From positions 886,001-950,000 of the forward strand of contig JBAIAA010000656.1 in assembly GCA_037893245.1 (NCBI GenBank): a stretch of DNA of 64,000 nucleotides. The letters run 5' to 3'. This stretch comes from Crossaster papposus (lineage: Eukaryota; Echinodermata; Asteroidea; Velatida; Solasteridae). Of the stretch, positions 1 to 9,501 are shown in pieces. The notes beneath the pieces were generated by a model. It saw only the letters and a list, made by a program, of their open reading frames with translations. It ran no database searches and was not told the origin of the DNA. Position numbers and translations under genes: made by a program. Position 1 is the first letter of the stretch. Each line of letters starts with the position of its first letter.

Positions 1-59
1 CAGTGGTAGAATTCTCGCCTGCCACGCGGAAGCCCGGGTTCGATTCCCGGCCGGTGCAA
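1..59 (+). tRNA. tRNA-Gly(GCC) copy, 5' end outside window, 1-bp deletion
   Basis: The first 12 bases lie left of the window. The anticodon arm is followed by GCGGAAGCCC instead of GCGGGAGGCCC, so the anticodon-stem/variable junction has lost one base. The same deletion recurs in copies near 2281, 11161, 11723, 15530, 18065 and 22857, and therefore marks block duplications rather than a sequencing slip. Confidence 0.85.
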
Positions 60-128
60 TTTTGTTAACATGTATTTTTCTAAATATTGTATTTTCAACT
101 GAAATGAGTGTTTAGGAAATCGTGCGAA

Positions 129-199
129 GCACCGGTGGTTCAGTGGTAGAATTCTCGCCTGCCACGCGGGAGGCCCGGGTTCGATTCCCGGCCGGTGCA
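129..199 (+). tRNA. tRNA-Gly(GCC), consensus copy
   Basis: First complete and canonical unit. Acceptor stem GCACCGG pairs fully with CCGGTGC, followed by discriminator A. The anticodon stem CTCGC/GCGGG encloses the loop CTGCCAC, giving anticodon GCC (161-163), which reads GGC and GGU. The T arm CCGGG-TTCGATT-CCCGG is perfect. Except for the acceptor stem it matches the animal tRNA-Gly-GCC consensus I know. A T4 terminator follows at 201-204. The large majority of copies in the array are like this or carry one or two changes. Confidence 0.96.
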
Positions 200-269
200 A
201 TTTTGTTAACATGTATTTTTCTAAATATTATATTTTTAACTGAAATGAGTGTTTAGGAAATCGTGCGAA

Positions 270-340
270 GCACCGGTGGTTCAGTGGTAGAATTCTCGCC
301 TGCCACGCGGGAGGCCCGGGTTCGATTCCCGGCCGATGCA
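270..340 (+). tRNA. tRNA-Gly(GCC) copy with C4-A69 acceptor mismatch
   Basis: The 3' acceptor strand reads CCGATGC instead of CCGGTGC, so base 4 (C) faces A. The variant recurs in many units, usually just downstream of a spacer carrying ATTATATTTTTAACTG. It is therefore a linked unit haplotype spread by array duplication. Internal promoter boxes are intact, so it may still be transcribed; charging and stability are uncertain. Confidence 0.85.
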
Positions 341-410
341 ATTTTGTTAACATGTATTTTTCTAAATATTGTATTTTCAACTGAAATGAGTGTTTAGGAA
401 ATCGTGCGAA

Positions 411-481
411 GCACCGGTGGTTCAGTGGTAGAATTCTCGCCTGCCACGCGGGAGGCCCGGGTTCGATTCCCGGCCGGTGCA
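411..481 (+). tRNA. tRNA-Gly(GCC), consensus copy
   Basis: Sequence matches the 129-199 copy with intact acceptor, D, anticodon and T arms, intact A and B boxes and a T4 terminator. Listed as a second example of the functional-looking class. Confidence 0.95.
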
Positions 482-551
482 ATTTTGTTAACATGTATTT
501 TTCTAAATATTGTATTTTTAACTGAAATGAGTGTTTAGGAAATCGTGCGAA

Positions 552-621
552 GCACCGGTGGTTCAGTGGTAGAATTCTCGCCTGCCACGCGGGAGGCCCG
601 GGTTCGATTCCCGTCGGTGCA
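552..621 (+). tRNA. tRNA-Gly(GCC) copy with 1-bp deletion at T-stem/acceptor junction
   Basis: The 3' part reads CCCGTCGGTGC rather than CCCGGCCGGTGC: one base is lost and one changed, so the last T-stem pair and the acceptor register are disturbed. This 70-nt copy is probably a pseudogene. The same lesion recurs near 2868, 12310, 17383, 19919, 23443 and 27107, always in the same unit context. Confidence 0.8.
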
Positions 622-691
622 ATTTTGTTAACATGTATTTTTCTAAATATTGTATTTTCAACTGAAATGAGTGTTTAGGAAATCGTGCGAA

Positions 692-762
692 GCACCGGTG
701 GTTCAGTGGTAGAATTCTCGCCTGCCACGCGGGAGGCCCGGGTTCGATTCCCGGCCGCTGCA
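692..762 (+). tRNA. tRNA-Gly(GCC) copy with C4-C69 acceptor mismatch
   Basis: The 3' acceptor strand reads CCGCTGC, leaving a C-C mismatch at pair 4-69. Otherwise canonical, with anticodon GCC. The variant recurs near 3011, 4985, 12453, 14428, 17528, 20063, 23728 and 31200. Confidence 0.85.
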
Positions 763-973
763 ATTTTGTTAACATGTATTTTTCTAAATATTGTATTTTC
801 AACTGAAATGAGTGTTTAGGAAATCGTGCGAAGCACCGGTGGTTCAGTGGTAGAATTCTCGCCTGCCACGCGGGAGGCCCGGGTTCGATTCCCGGCCGGT
901 GCAATTTTGTTAACATGTATTTTTCTAAATATTGTATTTTCAACTGAAATGAGTGTTTAGGAAATCGTGCGAA

Positions 974-1044
974 GCACCGGTGGTTCAGTGGTAGAATTCT
1001 CGCCTGCCACGCGGGAGGCCCGGTTTCGATTCCCGGCCGGTTCA
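974..1044 (+). tRNA. tRNA-Gly(GCC) copy with T-stem and acceptor changes
   Basis: The T stem reads CCGGT before TTCGATT, weakening its closing pair, and the 3' acceptor strand is CCGGTTC so that C2 faces U71. It sits directly before the GTC-anticodon copy at 1115, and this two-unit pairing recurs through the array. Likely weak or pseudogenic. Confidence 0.8.
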
Positions 1045-1114
1045 ATTTTGTTAACATGTATTTTTCTAAATATTGTATTTTCAACTGAAATGAGTGTTTA
1101 GGAAATCGTGCGAA

Positions 1115-1185
1115 GCACCGGTGGTTCAGTGGTAGAATTCTCGCCTGTCACGCGGGAGGCCCGGGTTCGATTCCCGGCCGGTTCA
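1115..1185 (+). tRNA. tRNA-Gly body with GTC (Asp-type) anticodon and C2-U71 mismatch
   Basis: The anticodon loop reads CTGTCAC, so the anticodon (1147-1149) is GTC, which would read GAC/GAU (Asp), in an otherwise glycine tRNA body. The 3' acceptor strand is CCGGTTC, giving a C2-U71 mismatch. About 22 copies share the GTC anticodon, with anticodons starting near 1147, 1993, 3401, 6784, 7067, 7489, 8617, 9040, 10027, 10873, 12844, 15241, 17777, 20313, 22569, 23977, 24259, 26515, 27642, 28065, 29193 and 29616. All but the 6784 copy also carry the acceptor mismatch. A pseudogenic lineage is the simplest reading. Confidence 0.82.
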
Positions 1186-4100
1186 ATTTTGTTAACATGT
1201 ATTTTTCTAAATATTGTATTTTCAACTGAAATGAGTGTTTAGGAAATCGTGCGAAGCACCGGTGGTTCAGTGGTAGAATTCTCTCCTGCCACGCGGGAGG
1301 CCCGGGTTCGATTCCCGGCCGGTGCAATTTTGTTAACATGTATTTTTCTAAATATTGTATTTTCAACTGAAATGAGTGTTTAGGAAATCGTCCGAAGCAC
1401 CGGTGGTTCAGTGGTAGAATTCTCGCCTGCCACGCGGGAGGCCCGGGTTCGATTCCCGGCCGGTGCAATTTTGTTAACATGTATTTTTCTAAATATTGTA
1501 TTTTCAACTGAAATGAGTGTTTAGGAAATCGTACAAAGCACCGGTGGTTCAGTGGTAGAATTCTCGCCTGCCACGCGGGAGGCCCGGGTTCGATTCCCGG
1601 CCGGTGCAATTTTGTTAACATGTATTTTTCTAAATATTGTATTTTCAACTGAAATGAGTGTTTAGGAAATCGTGCGAAGCAGCGGTGGTTCAGTGGTAGA
1701 ATTCTCTCCTGCCACGCGGGAGGCCCAGGTTCGATTCCCGGCCGGTGCAATTTTGTTAACATGTATTTTTCTAAATATTGTATTTTTAACTGAAATGAGT
1801 GTTTAGGAAATCGTGCGAAGCACCGGTGGTTCAGTGGTAGAATTCTCGCCTGCCACGCGGGAGGCCCGGTTTCGATTCCCGGCCGGTGCAATTTTGTTAA
1901 CATGTATTTTTCTAAATATTGTATTTTCAACTGAAATGAGTGTTTAGGAAATCGTGCGAAGCACCGGTGGTTCAGTGGTAGAATTCTCGCCTGTCACGCG
2001 GGAGGCCCGGGTTCGATTCCCGGCCGGTTCAATTTTGTTAACATGTATTTTTCTGAATATTGTATTTTCAACTAAAATGAGTGTTTAGGAAATCGTGCGA
2101 AGCACCGGTGGTTCATTGGTAGAATTCTCGCCTGCCACGCGGGAGGCCCGGGTTCGATTCCCGGCCGGTGCAATTTTGTTAACATGTATTTTTCTAAATA
2201 TTGTATTTTCAACTGAAATGAGTGTTTAGGAAATCGTCCGAAGCACCGGTGGTTCAGTGGTAGAATTCTCGCCTGCCACGCGGAAGCCCGGGTTCGATTC
2301 CCGGCCGGTGCAATTTTGTTAACATGTATTTTTCTAAATATTGTATTTTCAACTGAAATGAGTGTTTAGGAAATCGTGCGAAGCACCGGTGGTTCAGTGG
2401 TAGAATTCTCGCCTGCCACGCGGGAGGCCCGGGTTCGATTCCCGGCCGGTGCAATTTTGTTAACATGTATTTTTCTAAATATTATATTTTTAACTGAAAT
2501 GAGTGTTTAGGAAATCGTGCGAAGCACCGGTGGTTCAGTGGTAGAATTCTCGCCTGCCACGCGGGAGGCCCGGGTTCGATTCCCGGCCGATGCAATTTTG
2601 TTAACATGTATTTTTCTAAATATTGTATTTTCAACTGAAATGAGTGTTTAGGAAATCGTGCGAAGCACCGGTGGTTCAGTGGTAGAATTCTCGCCTGCCA
2701 CGCGGGAGGCCCGGGTTCGATTCCCGGCCGGTGCAATTTTGTTAACATGTATTTTTCTAAATATTGTATTTTTAACTGAAATGAGTGTTTAGGAAATCGT
2801 GCGAAGCACCGGTGGTTCAGTGGTAGAATTCTCGCCTGCCACGCGGGAGGCCCGGGTTCGATTCCCGTCGGTGCAATTTTGTTAACATGTATTTTTCTAA
2901 ATATTGTATTTTCAACTGAAATGAGTGTTTAGGAAATCGTGCGAAGCACCGGTGGTTCAGTGGTAGAATTCTCGCCTGCCACGCGGGAGGCCCGGGTTCG
3001 ATTCCCGGCCGCTGCAATTTTGTTAACATGTATTTTTCTAAATATTGTATTTTCAACTGAAATGAGTGTTTAGGAAATCGTGCGAAGCACCGGTGGTTCA
3101 GTGGTAGAATTCTCGCCTGCCACGCGGGAGGCCCGGGTTCGATTCCCGGCCGGTGCAATTTTGTTAACATGTATTTTTCTAAATATTGTATTTTCAACTG
3201 AAATGAGTGTTTAGGAAATCGTGCGAAGCACCGGTGGTTCAGTGGTAGAATTCTCGCCTGCCACGCGGGAGGCCCGGTTTCGATTCCCGGCCGGTTCAAT
3301 TTTGTTAACATGTATTTTTCTAAATATTGTATTTTCAACTGAAATGAGTGTTTAGGAAATCGTGCGAAGCACCGGTGGTTCAGTGGTAGAATTCTCGCCT
3401 GTCACGCGGGAGGCCCGGGTTCGATTCCCGGCCGGTTCAATTTTGTTAACATGTATTTTTCTAAATATTGTATTTTCAACTGAAATGAGTGTTTAGGAAA
3501 TCGTGCGAAGCACCGGTGGTTCAGTGGTAGAATTCTCGCCTGCCACGCGGGAGGCCCGGGTTCGATTCCCGGCCGGTGCAATTTTGTTAACATGTATTTT
3601 TCTAAATATTGTATTTTCAACTGAAATGAGTGTTTAGGAAATCGTCCGAAGCACCGGTGGTTCAGTGGTAGAATTCTCGCCTGCCACGAGGGAGGCCCGG
3701 GTTCGATTCCCGGCCGGTGCAATTTTGTTAACATGTATTTTTCTAAATATTGTATTTTCAACTGAAATGAGTGTTTAGGAAATCGTACGAAGCACCGGTG
3801 GTTCAGTGGTAGAATTCTCGCCTGCCACGCGGGAGGCCCGGGTTCGATTCCCGGCCGGTGCAATTTTGTTAATTTGTATTTTTCTAAATATTGTATTTTC
3901 AACTGAAATTAGTGTTTATGAAATCGTGCGAAGCACCGGTGGTTCAGTGGTAGAATTCTCGCCTGCCACGCGGGAGGACCGGGTTCGATTCCCGGCCGGT
4001 GCAATTTTGTTAACATGTATTTTTCTAAATATTGTATTTTCAACTGAAATGAGTGTTTAGGAAATCGTGCGAAGCACCGGTGGTTCAGTGGTAGAATTTT

Positions 4101-5201
4101 CGCCTGCCACGCGGGAGGCCCGGGTTCGATTCCCGGCCGGTGCAATTTTGTTAACATGTATTTTTCTAAATATTGTATTTTCAACTGAAATGAGTGTTTA
4201 GGAAATCGTGCGAAGCACCGGTGGTTCAGTGGTAGAATTCTCGCCTGCCACGCGGGAAGCCCGGGTTCGATTCCCGGCCGGTGCAATTTTGTTAACATGT
4301 ATTTTTCTAAATATTGTATTTTCAACTGAAATGAGTGTTTAGGAAATCGTGCGAAGCACCGGTGGTTCAGTGGTAGAATTCTCGCCTGCCACGCGGGAGG
4401 CCCGGGTTCGATTCCCGGCCGGTGCAATTTTGTTAACATGTATTTTTCTAAATATTATATTTTTAACTGAAATGAGTGTTTAGGAAATCGTGCGAAGCAC
4501 CGGTGGTTCATTGGTAGAATTCTCGCCTGCCACGCGGGAGGCCCGGGTTCGATTCCCGGCCGATGCAATTTTGTTAACATGTATTTTTCTAAATATTGTA
4601 TTTTCAACTGAAATGAGTGTTTAGGAAATCGTGCGAAGCACCGGTGGTTCAGTGGTAGAATTCTCGCCTGCCACGCGGGAGGCCCGGGTTCGATTCCCGG
4701 CCGGTGCAATTTTGTTAACATGTATTTTTCTAAATATTGTATTTTTAACTGAAATGAGTGTTTAGGAAATCGTGCGAAGCACCGGTGGTTCAGTGGTAGA
4801 ATTCTCGCCTGCCACGCGGGAGGCCCGGGTTCGATTCCCGGCCGGTGCAATTTTGTTAACATGTATTTTTCTAAATATTGTATTTTCAACTGAAATGAGT
4901 GTTTAGGAAATCGTGCGAAGCACCGGTGGTTCAGTGGTAGAATTCTCGCCTGCCACGCGGGAGGCCCGGGTTCGATTCCCGGCCGCTGCAATTTTGTTAA
5001 CATGTATTTTTCTAAATATTGTATTTTTAACTGAAATGAGTGTTTAGGAAATCGTGCGAAGCACCGGTGTTTCAGTGGTAGAATTCTCGCCTGCCACGCG
5101 GGAGGCCCGGGTTCGATTCCCGGCCGGTGCAATTTTGTTAACATGTATTTTTCTAAATATTGTATTTTCAACTGAAATGAGTGTCTAGGAAATCGTGCGA
5201 A

Positions 5202-5272
5202 GCACCGGTGGTTCAGTGGTAGAATTCTCGCCAGCCACGCGGGAGGCCCGGGTTCGATTCCCGGCCGGTGCA
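5202..5272 (+). tRNA. tRNA-Gly(GCC) copy with U33 changed to A
   Basis: The anticodon loop reads CAGCCAC. U33, nearly invariant because it forms the U-turn, is A. The acceptor and T arms are intact. Repeated near 14645, 21979 and 25920 as part of block duplications. Decoding would be expected to fail even if the RNA is made. Confidence 0.8.
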
Positions 5273-5342
5273 ATTTTGTTAACATGTATTTTTCTAAATA
5301 TTGTATTTTCAACTGAAATTAGTGTTTAGGAAATCGTGCGAA

Positions 5343-5413
5343 GCATCGGTGGTTTAGTGGTAGAATTCTCGCCTCCCACGCGGGAGGCCCGGGTTCGATT
5401 CCCGGCCGGTGCA
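5343..5413 (+). tRNA. tRNA-Gly(CCC) isoacceptor-like variant
   Basis: The anticodon loop reads CTCCCAC, so the anticodon (5375-5377) is CCC, reading GGG, still glycine. The acceptor stem GCATCGG/CCGGTGC keeps all seven pairs with a T4-G69 wobble. The A box carries one change (TGGTTTAGTGG) and the B box is consensus. It looks transcribable and foldable. Confidence 0.85.
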
Positions 5414-6610
5414 ATTTTGTTAACATGTATTTTTCTAAATATTGTATTTTCAACTGAAATGAGTGTTTAGGAAATCGTGCAAAGCATCGGTGGTTCAGTG
5501 GTAGAATTCTCGCCTGCCACGCGGGAGGCCCGGGTTCGATTCCCGGCCGGTGCAATTTTGTTAACATGTATTTTTCTAAATATTTTATTTTTAACTGAAA
5601 TGAGTGTTTAGGAAATCGTGCGAAGCATCGGTGGTTCAGTGGTAGAATTCTCGCCTGCCACGCGGGAGGCCCGGTTTCGATTCCCGGCCGGTGCAATTTT
5701 GTTAACATGTATTTTTCTAAATATTGTATTTTCAACTGAAATGAGTGTTTAGGAAATCGTGCGAAGCACCGGTGGTTCAGTGGTAGAATTCTCGCCTGCC
5801 ACGCGGGAGGCCCGGGTTCGATTCCCGGCCGGTGCAATTTTGTTAACATGTATTTTTCTAAATATTGTATTTTCAACTGAAATGAGTGTTTAGGAAATCG
5901 TGCGAAGCATCGGTGGTTCAGTGGTAGAATTCTCGCCTGCCACGCGGGAGGCCCGGGTTCGATTCCCGGCCGGTGCAATTTTGTTAACATGTATTTTTCT
6001 AAATATTGTATTTTCAACTGAAATGAGTGTTTAGGAAATCGTGCGAAGCACCGGTGGTTCAGTGGTAGAATTCTCTCCTGCCACGCGGGAGGCCCGGGTT
6101 CGATTCCCGGCCGGTGCAATTTTGTTAACATGTATTTTTCTAAATATTGTATTTTCAACTGAAATGAGTGTTTAGGAAATCGTGCGAAGCACCGGTGGTT
6201 CAGTGGTAGAATTCTCTCCTGCCACGCGGGAGGCCCGGGTTCGATTCCCGGCCGGTGCAATTTTGTTAACATGTATTTTTCTAAATATTGTATTTTCAAC
6301 TGAAATGAGTGTTTAGGAAATCGTGCGAAGCACCGGTGATTCAGTGGTAGAATTCTCTCCTGCCACGCGGAGACCCGGGTTCGATTCCCGGCCGGTGCAA
6401 TTTTGTTAACATGTATTTTTCTAAATATTGTATTTTCAACTGAAATGAGTGTTTAGGAAATCGTGCGAAGCACCGGTGGTTCAGTGGTAGAATTCTCTTC
6501 TGCCACGCGGGAGGCCCGGGTTCGATTCCCGGCCGGTGCAATTTTGTTAACATGTATTTTTCTAAATATTGTATTTTCAACTGAAATGAGTGTTTAGGAA
6601 ATCGTGCGAA

Positions 6611-6681
6611 GCACCGGTGGTTTAGTGGTAGAATTCTCGCCTCCCACGCGGGAGGCCCGGGTTCGATTCCCGGCCGGTGCA
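6611..6681 (+). tRNA. tRNA-Gly(CCC) variant, fully paired acceptor
   Basis: Same CCC anticodon (6643-6645) as the 5343 copy, here with the canonical GCACCGG acceptor strand, so all pairs are Watson-Crick. A box TGGTTTAGTGG, B box consensus, T4 terminator present. The best candidate in the window for a working tRNA-Gly-CCC. Confidence 0.85.
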
Positions 6682-6751
6682 ATTTTGTTAACATGTATTT
6701 TTCTAAATATTGTATTTTCAACTGAAATGAGTGTTTAGGAAATCGTGCGAA

Positions 6752-6822
6752 GCACCGGTGGTTCAGTGGTAGAATTCTCGCCTGTCACGCGGGAGGCCCG
6801 GGTTCGATTCCCGGCCGGTGCA
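6752..6822 (+). tRNA. tRNA-Gly body with GTC anticodon and intact acceptor stem
   Basis: The only GTC-anticodon copy (6784-6786) whose 3' acceptor strand is the intact CCGGTGC, so no helix is broken. It keeps the A box, B box and T4 terminator. If transcribed it would be a structurally sound chimera: glycine body, aspartate-type anticodon. Whether any synthetase charges it cannot be told from sequence. It may have arisen by gene conversion between a GTC copy and a normal copy. Confidence 0.82.
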
Positions 6823-7879
6823 ATTTTGTTAACATGTATTTTTCTAAATATTGTATTTTTAACTGAAATGAGTGTTTAGGAAATCGTGCGAAGCACCGGT
6901 GGTTCAGTGGTAGAATTCTCGCCTGCCACGCGGGAGGCCCGGTTTCGATTCCCGGCCGGTGCAATTTTGTTAACATGTTTTTTTCTAAATATTGTATTTT
7001 CAACTGAAATGAGTGTTTAGGAAATCGTGCGAAGCACCGGTGGTTCAGCGGTAGAATTCTCGCCTGTCACAAGGGAGGCCCGGGTTCGATTCCCGGCCGG
7101 TTCAATTTTGTTAACATGTATTTTTCTAAATATTGTATTTTCAACTGAAATGAGTGTTTAGGAAATCGTGCGAAGCACCGGTGGTTCAGTGGTAGAATTC
7201 TCGCCTGCCACGCGGGAGGCCCGGGTTCGATTCCCGGCCGGTTCAATTTTGTTAACATGTATTTTTCTAAATATTGTATTTTCAACTGAAATGAGTGTTT
7301 AGGAAATCGTCCGAAGCACCGGTGGTTCAGTGGTAGAATTCTCGCCTGCCACGCGGGAGGCCCGGGTTCGATTCCCGGCCGGTGCAATTTTGTTAACATG
7401 TATTTTTCTAAATATTGTATTTTCAACTGAAATGAGTGTTTAGGAAATCGTGCGAAGCACCGGTGGTTCAGTGGTAGAATTCTCGCCTGTCACGCGGGAG
7501 GCCCGGGCTCGATTCCCGGCCGGTTCAATTTTGTTAACATGTATTTTTCTAAATATTGTATTTTCAACTGAAATGAGTGTTCAGGAAATCGTGCGAAGCA
7601 CCGGTGGTTCAGTGGTAGAATTCTCGCCTGCCACGCGGGAGGCCCGGGTTCGATTCCCGGCCGGTGCAATTTTGTTAACATGTATTTTTCTAAATATTGT
7701 ATTTTCAACTGAAATGAGTGTTTAGGAAATCGTACGAAGCACCGGTGGTTCAGTGGTAGAATTCTCGCCTGCCACGCGGGAGGCCCGGGTTCGATTCCCG
7801 GCCGGTGCAATTTTGTTAATTTGTATTTTTCTAAATATTGTATTTTCAACTGAAATTAGTGTTTATGAAATCGTGCGAA

Positions 7880-7950
7880 GCACCGGTGGTTCAGTGGTAG
7901 AATTCTCGCCTGACACGCGGGAGGACCGGGTTCGATTCCCGGCCGGTGCA
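7880..7950 (+). tRNA. tRNA-Gly body with GAC (Val-type) anticodon
   Basis: The anticodon loop reads CTGACAC, giving GAC (7912-7914), which would read GUC/GUU (Val). Acceptor and T helices are intact; the variable region has GGACC instead of GGCCC. The linked variable-loop change also occurs without the anticodon change in related units (near 3977, 13420, 20889, 24835), so the anticodon mutation came second. Confidence 0.8.
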
Positions 7951-9430
7951 ATTTTGTTAACATGTATTTTTCTAAATATTGTATTTTCAACTGAAATGAG
8001 TGTTTAGGAAATCGTGCGAAGCACCGGTGGTTCAGTGGTAGAATTTTCGCCTGCCACGCGGGAGGCCCGGGTTCGATTCCCGGCCGGTGCAATTTTGTTA
8101 ACATGTATTTTTCTAAATATTGTATTTTCAACTGAAATGAGTGTTTAGGAAATCGTGCGAAGCACCGGTGGTTCAGTGGTAGAATTCTCGCCTGCCACGC
8201 GGGAAGCCCGGGTTCGATTCCCGGCCGGTGCAATTTTGTTAACATGTATTTTTCTAAATATTGTATTTTCAACTGAAATGAGTGTTTAGGAAATCGTGCG
8301 AAGCACCGGTGGTTCAGTGGTAGAATTCTCGCCTGCCACGCGGGAGGCCCGGGTTCGATTCCCGGCCGGTGCAATTTTGTTAACATGTATTTTTCTAAAT
8401 ATTGTATTTTTAACTGAAATGAGTGTTTAGGAAATCGTGCGAAGCACCGGTGGTTCAGTGGTAGAATTCTCGCCTGCCACGCGGGAGGCCCGGTTTCGAT
8501 TCCCGGCCGGTGCAATTTTGTTAACATGTATTTTTCTAAATATTGTATTTTCAACTGAAATGAGTGTTTAGGAAATCGTGCGAAGCACCGGTGGTTCAGC
8601 GGTAGAATTCTCGCCTGTCACGCGGGAGGCCCGGGTTCGATTCCCGGCCGGTTCAATTTTGTTAACATGTATTTTTCTAAATATTGTATTTTCAACTGAA
8701 ATGAGTGTTTAGGAAATCGTGCGAAGCACCGGTGGTTCAGTGGTAGAATTCTCGCCTGCCACGCGGGAGGCCCGGGTTCGATTCCCGGCCGGTGCAATTT
8801 TGTTAACATGTATTTTTCTAAATATTGTATTTTCAACTGAAATGAGTGTTTAGGAAATCGTCCGAAGCACCGGTGGTTCAGTGGTAGAATTCTCGCCTGC
8901 CACGCGGGAGGCCCGGGTTCGATTCCCGGCCGGTGCAATTTTGTTAACATGTATTTTTCTAAATATTGTATTTTCAACTGAAATGAGTGTTTAGGAAATC
9001 GTGCGAAGCACCGGTGGTTCAGTGGTAGAATTCTCGCCTGTCACGCGGGAGGCCCGGGCTCGATTCCCGGCCGGTTCAATTTTGTTAACATGTATTTTTC
9101 TAAATATTGTATTTTCAACTGAAATGAGTGTTTAGGAAATCGTGCGAAGCACCGGTGGTTCAGTGGTAGAATTCTCGCCTGCCACGCGGGAGGCCCGGGT
9201 TCGATTCCCGGCCGGTGCAATTTTGTTAACATGTATTTTTCTAAATATTGTATTTTCAACTGAAATGAGTGTTTAGGAAATCGTACGAAGCACCGGTGGT
9301 TCAGTGGTAGAATTCTCGCCTGCCACGCGGGAGGCCCGGGTTCGATTCCCGGCCGGTGCAATTTTGTTAATTTGTATTTTTCTAAATATTGTATTTTCAA
9401 CTGAAATTAGTGTTTATGAAATCGTGCGAA

Positions 9431-9501
9431 GCACCGGTGGTTCAGTGGTAGAATTCTCGCCTGACACGCGGGAGGACCGGGTTCGATTCCCGGCCGGTGC
9501 A
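9431..9501 (+). tRNA. tRNA-Gly body with GAC anticodon, duplicate of the 7880 copy
   Basis: Same two changes as the 7880-7950 copy, exactly 1551 bp (11 units) downstream. This shows the mutation was copied by an 11-unit duplication. Anticodon at 9463-9465. Confidence 0.8.

Larger units (their letters stand above)
2254..5735. repeat. Higher-order block, about 3.5 kb, duplicated at 11697-15178
   Basis: Variant units recur in the same order at a constant 9443-bp offset: the T-stem deletion (2868/12310), the AATTTG spacer (about 3871/13314), the A33 copy (5202/14645) and the CCC copy (5343/14786). The adjoining 1148-2253 segment matches 10028-11133 at offset 8880. The difference is a four-unit (563-bp) local duplication at 11134-11696. 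Confidence 0.85.
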
